This document shows positions 37,081 to 40,681 of a stretch of 40,681 nt of DNA, one piece after another. Source of the stretch: Acephala macrosclerotiorum (taxonomy: Eukaryota; Ascomycota; Leotiomycetes; Helotiales; Mollisiaceae); the NCBI GenBank assembly GCA_014904845.1, contig MU119593.1, positions 1 to 40,681 on the forward strand, read 5' to 3'. The translations under genes and the position numbers were made by a program. The notes under the pieces are model-generated. The model ran no database searches. It had not been told where the DNA came from and saw only the letters and a program-made list of their open reading frames with translations. The stretch's first letter is position 1. Each line of letters opens with the position of its first letter.

Positions 37081-39038
37081 TCAGCTCTTCTCTCTCCCTC
37101 CAACCTGCTCCTCCAGATGACTAACCTCCAACTTCTCCTCATACCTCCCCACAATCCCCTCATTAATCTCCGTGTCGAAGACATCCACGTCAGTGGATGA
37201 AAATTTCCGTGCTGAAACCCCTCGCTCGAACAAAAGATCCAACTCCGCGAAACTCCTGCCTTGTGGTTCGGGTACACGGAAGTACGTGTACACAATACAA
37301 CAAAAACAGATCCCGCCCCAGAAAAACCCCGTATAGTTCGCCCAATTCCACTGTCCGGGATTCAACATGTAAGGAGTAAGGACCGAGCAGATTATCCCAA
37401 CGATGTTGTATACATTCCTCCCCAGGACCACGGTCTTAATCTGCAGACGACGGGTTGAGAGTTCTGCTACCAAAGAGTAACAGACGGTGCCGACAGAAAG
37501 TTGGTAGAACATAGCCCAAATCAACATGATACTCCCCGTCGCCAAACTCGCTTCCTTCTTATGCGCATGCGGCACCAACCCCAAGAATCCCAATATAAAC
37601 AACATCGTACAAAGTCCACAAAGACCATAGAGGTAGAGAGAACGACGACCAAAACCGAGGGACATGAGGAACCAGGCGCCGAAGACACCGGCCATGTTGA
37701 TTCCGTATTGGCCGAGGGCGAAGTCGTAGGATGTGGAGGTGGGGAGACCGGCTTGTTCAAGGAAGTAGCTGCTGTAGCCTGAGAAGGAGTTTCCGGACAG
37801 GTTTTGGATGGCCCAGACCATGCAAACTATTTCGGTGCGGCGGCGGTCGGTGCCACGGAAGCAGTCGAGGTAGGTTGCTCCTTTTGTGATCTGGGGGGTA
37901 TATGTTAGTATGAGAGGAAAGGATGAGAGGAAAGGGAGTAAAGGACTGACATTTTCTTCGAGCGCGGTGGTATGAACCATCATAGCAATTGTCTCATCGG
38001 CATCGAAGTCCGTTTCTCGGTTGAGACTAGTAAGACGAAGAAGAGCCTTCTTCGCATCCTCAATCCTCCCCTTGCGTACCAACCACCAAGGACTCTCTGG
38101 CGCAAGCAGGACCCCAATCAGAAGCGGAACAGGCCACATCCACTGCAACGCATACGGAATCTTATACGCCCACTCATCCGTGCGTCCCAACTGACTCTTA
38201 ATAACCCCAATCCCAATCACCTGTCCCAAACCCCAACAAAAATTAACATAAGTCGTCAAATACCCTCTCAACGCCACTGGACAAACTTCGCTGGCATATG
38301 TGATTGTGAGGGTTTGGAAAACTCCCCAGGGGATACCACAGAGGATTTCAGCGACTTGGAGATCGATGACAGACTGGGCGGTAAAGAAGATGGCTGTAAA
38401 GGCGATTATTAGGGTAAGGCAGGTCATTACGGTGTAGCGGTACCCAAAGCGTTCGGAGACGAAGCCGTTGATGAAGAGGCCGATGATTTCACCCACGTAG
38501 GCTCCCTATTCTCTTGTTAACAAAGTTCAGGTGAAAGCGTGGGGAGGGTCGTTCGTACGTTGCTGAGACCGGCTTGCCATCTTGCTGGGACTTGGTAGCT
38601 TCCGTCTGGGAGCATTTCTCCGTATTTCTTGTTGAATTGCGGGAAGGCATCTATTTGACCACAATCAGCTCAATTCTCTCTTCTCATCCCATGCCCCACG
38701 CCTCTCTTTCCTCTCAACCACCTCCTCCTCACCACCGTCAATTGATCCGCAGAAAAGGTATACTCACAAAAATTACTCAACAAACAAACATCATACCCCT
38801 CCATACAAATACAAGTACTAATCAACAGACTCCACGCCACGGCCTTGGGATACAACCTAATCCCCTGCATCAACGTCATCTTATGCTCCTTGTCCGTCGC
38901 GTTCTTCGCATTGTGTATGACTTCGTTCATGCTCTTCGTGTGCGCGAGGTCGTCTTTGGCAGGGAAATGTAGTGGTGCTTCGTGGTGTGGTTGTGGTTGA
39001 GGGGTGGAGGCGCCGATCTCGTCGGTTTTGGTGGCCAT
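37081..39038 (-). CDS. MFS sugar transporter, maltose/alpha-glucoside permease type, four exons
   Basis: Plasma-membrane proton-coupled sugar importer of the fungal alpha-glucoside permease group; the exact sugar is not known. Exons 38768-39038, 38559-38650, 37951-38505 and 37081-37890, 575 aa. Introns: 117 nt (GTGAGT...ATAG), 53 nt (GTACGA...ATAG) and 60 nt (GTCAGT...CCCAG, branch ACTAAC). The 60-nt intron has no stop and a length divisible by three, so it can be misread as coding; removing it gives ALEEN-ITKGATYLDCF, as in relatives. Residues 1-65 are cytosolic. GYDVCLLSNFYAFPQF spans exon 1 to exon 2. SERFGYR (138-144) is the loop 2-3 signature. PESPWWLVRKGR (257-268) is typical of maltose-type permeases, and PEPQGRSFAELDLLF closes the last helix. 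About 12 helices are expected. No glucosidase gene lies nearby. Confidence 0.9.
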
Positions 39039-39290
39039 GGTTGCGGTTGTTCCTCGTCGTCGAGGAGGACAGGAGGTATCTGTTTGTTGTTCGAGGGTTG
39101 GAGAATAGGTGAGGTAAGGTGAGGAAAGAGGTGGGTAAGTGAAGGAGGTAGGCGTCGAGGTCGAGAGTACCTAAGTCGCACAACGGCAATGCCGTCCCTC
39201 AGTAGAATCTCAGGATATAGAATGGGGGAATTGAATCGCACACACAATCCACAGAACACAAGTTAGCTGGCAGGGGAGACACTCGTCTGG

Positions 39291-39297
39291 TTATATA
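39291..39297 (-). promoter_or_regulatory. TATA box of the MFS transporter gene
   Basis: TATATAA in minus-strand context GGGTATATAACC, about 250 bp upstream of the ATG at 39038, giving a 5' leader of roughly 220 nt. A GCGGGG on the minus strand (39369-39374) matches the CreA-type SYGGRG glucose-repression site, but such six-base matches are frequent by chance. Confidence 0.5.
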
Positions 39298-39839
39298 CCC
39301 GATCCTAGCAGAGTAGAAGTATGTCAACGGTTAAAGAGAACCCTACCAGCTGTTCCAGGCGGGCATTTCCCCGCGCGATGCGGTGCCCAGAAGCGTGGTT
39401 GATGGTTTTTTTTCGTGATGGGCCCCACTAGGTGTGAATTAGACCGAGATAGGGAAATAGTGATGCCGCTCTCCCGAACATGATTGATCGTGTGTCTCTT
39501 TTTCTTGGAAGAGCGTCGGCGAAATACCTGCTTTTGGGAAGAGAGGAAAATGATAGAGATAGAACAGCGAGGAGCGAAAGACGGGGTGTGACGGGGTGCA
39601 GATGTCAAGGTGCGGGGAAGGAATGCATTGCATGGGGAGTGCGGGATAGTGGCCGCCAGAAACCGAATAGAGGCTTGAATAGCCGATTGCTTGACTGGGG
39701 GATTGGTAATGGAAAAGGAGATTTTGATGTCGCTGAGAATCGCTGTTTTTGCTGATGGAGGCGTGTTTGTGTGGTGGTGGTGGAGTGAAGGCGTGTGTGG
39801 TGCTTGGCGAGAAACTTCGGACCTTCCTCATTGATGAGG

Positions 39840-39873
39840 TATCAGCTGACACGTGCTATCAGCTGACACGTGC
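39840..39873. promoter_or_regulatory. Perfect 17-bp tandem repeat with two CACGTG E-boxes
   Basis: Two identical units TATCAGCTGACACGTGC at 39840-39856 and 39857-39873. Each holds a CACGTG core (bHLH binding site), a CAGCTG core and a TATC (GATA reverse complement). The repeat lies about 800 bp upstream of the MFS transporter start. CACGTG and CAGCTG are known bHLH core sites; a role here is inferred. Confidence 0.6.
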
Positions 39874-40324
39874 CGAGGAAACATTCTGGGGAATCCATGA
39901 CTCGAATTGACGAATAAGAAGGGGAGGATTGCGATTGAGTTGATTTGACGACTTGGAATCTGGATGCACTTGCAGTTGTGGAGTTGATGATAAGTGAAGC
40001 CGTACCCACAGTATCAAGAAGAACTTCTCAGAAACCACAGCGATAGTGTTTATCCGAGATCCATCGTTCAGATCAAGATCTTTCTTTTCTTCTATCCATA
40101 TCCTCAAATTTCTGTGCATTTCAGGGCCATTCAGGTACGACGCCGCATTCGCGCCCGAACCTGCGTCTGATCGTCTCATCTCGACTCCCATCGACTCTCC
40201 CAGACCTAGTTATCAGCCACGAACTCCATCCCGCAAGATCGCCATCTGCACATCCCAAAATGGTGTTTTCACCCGAAGAGTTGATTCCCCCTTTCGTCCT
40301 CGGCTCGGGTATATATACTACGTA

Positions 40325-40681
40325 CAGGGCCTTTTAATTGTTAGCGCACCGAGAATTGCCACAATAACGCCGCTTTTACAATCACTCCACAATAGAATGC
40401 AATGGATAATGAGGTTATTCAGAACTCTGTGTACCAACCATTGGCCTCAATCACTGCTTTACAGCGTGCAGGCATTGTGTGAATCATGTCCTTAACTTCT
40501 GCATCTGTTATATCATTCCAAGCCTCCAGAACAGCTGCTTTAAGCTTGTGGTAGTTCCTATGGACTTCTGGATCAAGCAAAGCCAATATGTCCTTCATTC
40601 TGTCCCACATAGTCTCAATTGGTGAGAGATCTGGAGAAAATGGTGGCCAAAAGATTGGAATGATCCCTCTCTCTTCCATAA
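40325..40681 (-). mobile_element. Tc1/mariner DNA transposon, 3' end, cut by the window
   Basis: The transposon end probably lies at a TA dinucleotide (40323-40324), followed by CAGGGCCTTTTAATTG, the likely terminal inverted repeat, with TTAGCGCACC shortly after. The transposase gene enters from the right edge on the minus strand. The other end is outside the window, so terminal repeats and target duplication cannot be compared. Confidence 0.7.
40419..40681 (-). CDS. Tc1/mariner-type DDE transposase, C-terminal part (partial)
   Basis: Transposase that cuts and moves the element. Only the last 86 or so residues are in the window. The piece contains FWPPFSPDLSPIETMWDRMK, the strongly conserved end of the DDE domain in Tc1-type transposases, with the third acidic residue (Glu of PIE) present. 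The frame is open to the window edge and ends at a normal stop at 40419-40421. There is no RIP signature here, unlike in the retroelements of the left block, which suggests a recent or low-copy insertion. The catalytic first and second Asp lie outside the window. Confidence 0.85.
   Translation of the reverse strand, partial: MEERGIIPIFWPPFSPDLSPIETMWDRMKDILALLDPEVHRNYHKLKAAVLEAWNDITDAEVKDMIHTMPARCKAVIEANGWYTEF

Noticed and set aside
37501..37782. Plus-strand and alternate minus-strand frames within the transporter
   Set aside because: They are shadows of MFS exon 4, where the true frame has transporter helices and motifs.
1..40681. CRISPR array
   Set aside because: No regularly spaced direct repeats with unique spacers; the repeats found are LTRs, minisatellites or tandem duplications in a eukaryotic genome.

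Overview
The window is nuclear DNA of a filamentous ascomycete (Pezizomycotina). The evidence is short spliceosomal introns (51-117 nt) with fungal branch points such as CTAAC, typical fungal protein families, and a mosaic of an extremely AT-rich, gene-free block (1 to about 30.4 kb) beside a normal-GC gene block (about 30.4-40.7 kb). I cannot fix the order; this kind of two-compartment genome is known in several Leotiomycetes and Dothideomycetes.

AT-rich block. It is made of transposon copies altered almost only by C-to-T and G-to-A changes, the signature of repeat-induced point mutation (RIP). Positions 1-8161 hold two minus-strand copies of one Ty1/copia-like family, separated by a small surviving GC island with alternative hairpins (4891-4960). 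From 8162 to 26968 I can resolve a nested cluster of a second Ty1/copia family with 229-bp LTRs (TGT...ACA). The host copy B (+) has its 5' LTR split by a full inverted copy A (8359-14618) and its 3' LTR split, 15 bp from its start, by a full copy C (20423-26749). Both insertions have 5-bp target duplications. Copies A and B are mutated almost to saturation. Copy C is only partly mutated and still shows gag, protease, integrase, reverse transcriptase and RNase H in one frame, broken only by stop codons. Positions 26969-30200 hold further unrecognised AT-rich repeat, including an assembly gap flanked by two diverged copies of the same sequence. A 126-bp-period tandem duplication marks the edge of the block.

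Gene block. It holds a two-exon P-loop sulfotransferase-like gene (31012-31980, +), a broken cysteine-containing secreted-protein gene (32330-33484, -), a two-exon small secreted protein with a Kex2-type KR site after its signal peptide (34854-35485, -), a four-exon MFS sugar (maltose/alpha-glucoside type) transporter (37081-39038, -), and the 3' end of a Tc1/mariner transposon cut off by the window end (40325-40681, -). A perfect 17-bp tandem repeat with two CACGTG E-boxes lies upstream of the transporter. The genes show no common pathway. The shared theme is location: secreted-protein and transporter genes next to a RIP-mutated transposon block.

Most unusual signals: RIP-like mutation that mostly spares CpG in the left array, while CpG is also lost in the block right of the gap; the reconstructable nesting of three retroelements in each other's LTRs; and a 426-bp LTR-LTR palindrome at one nesting junction.
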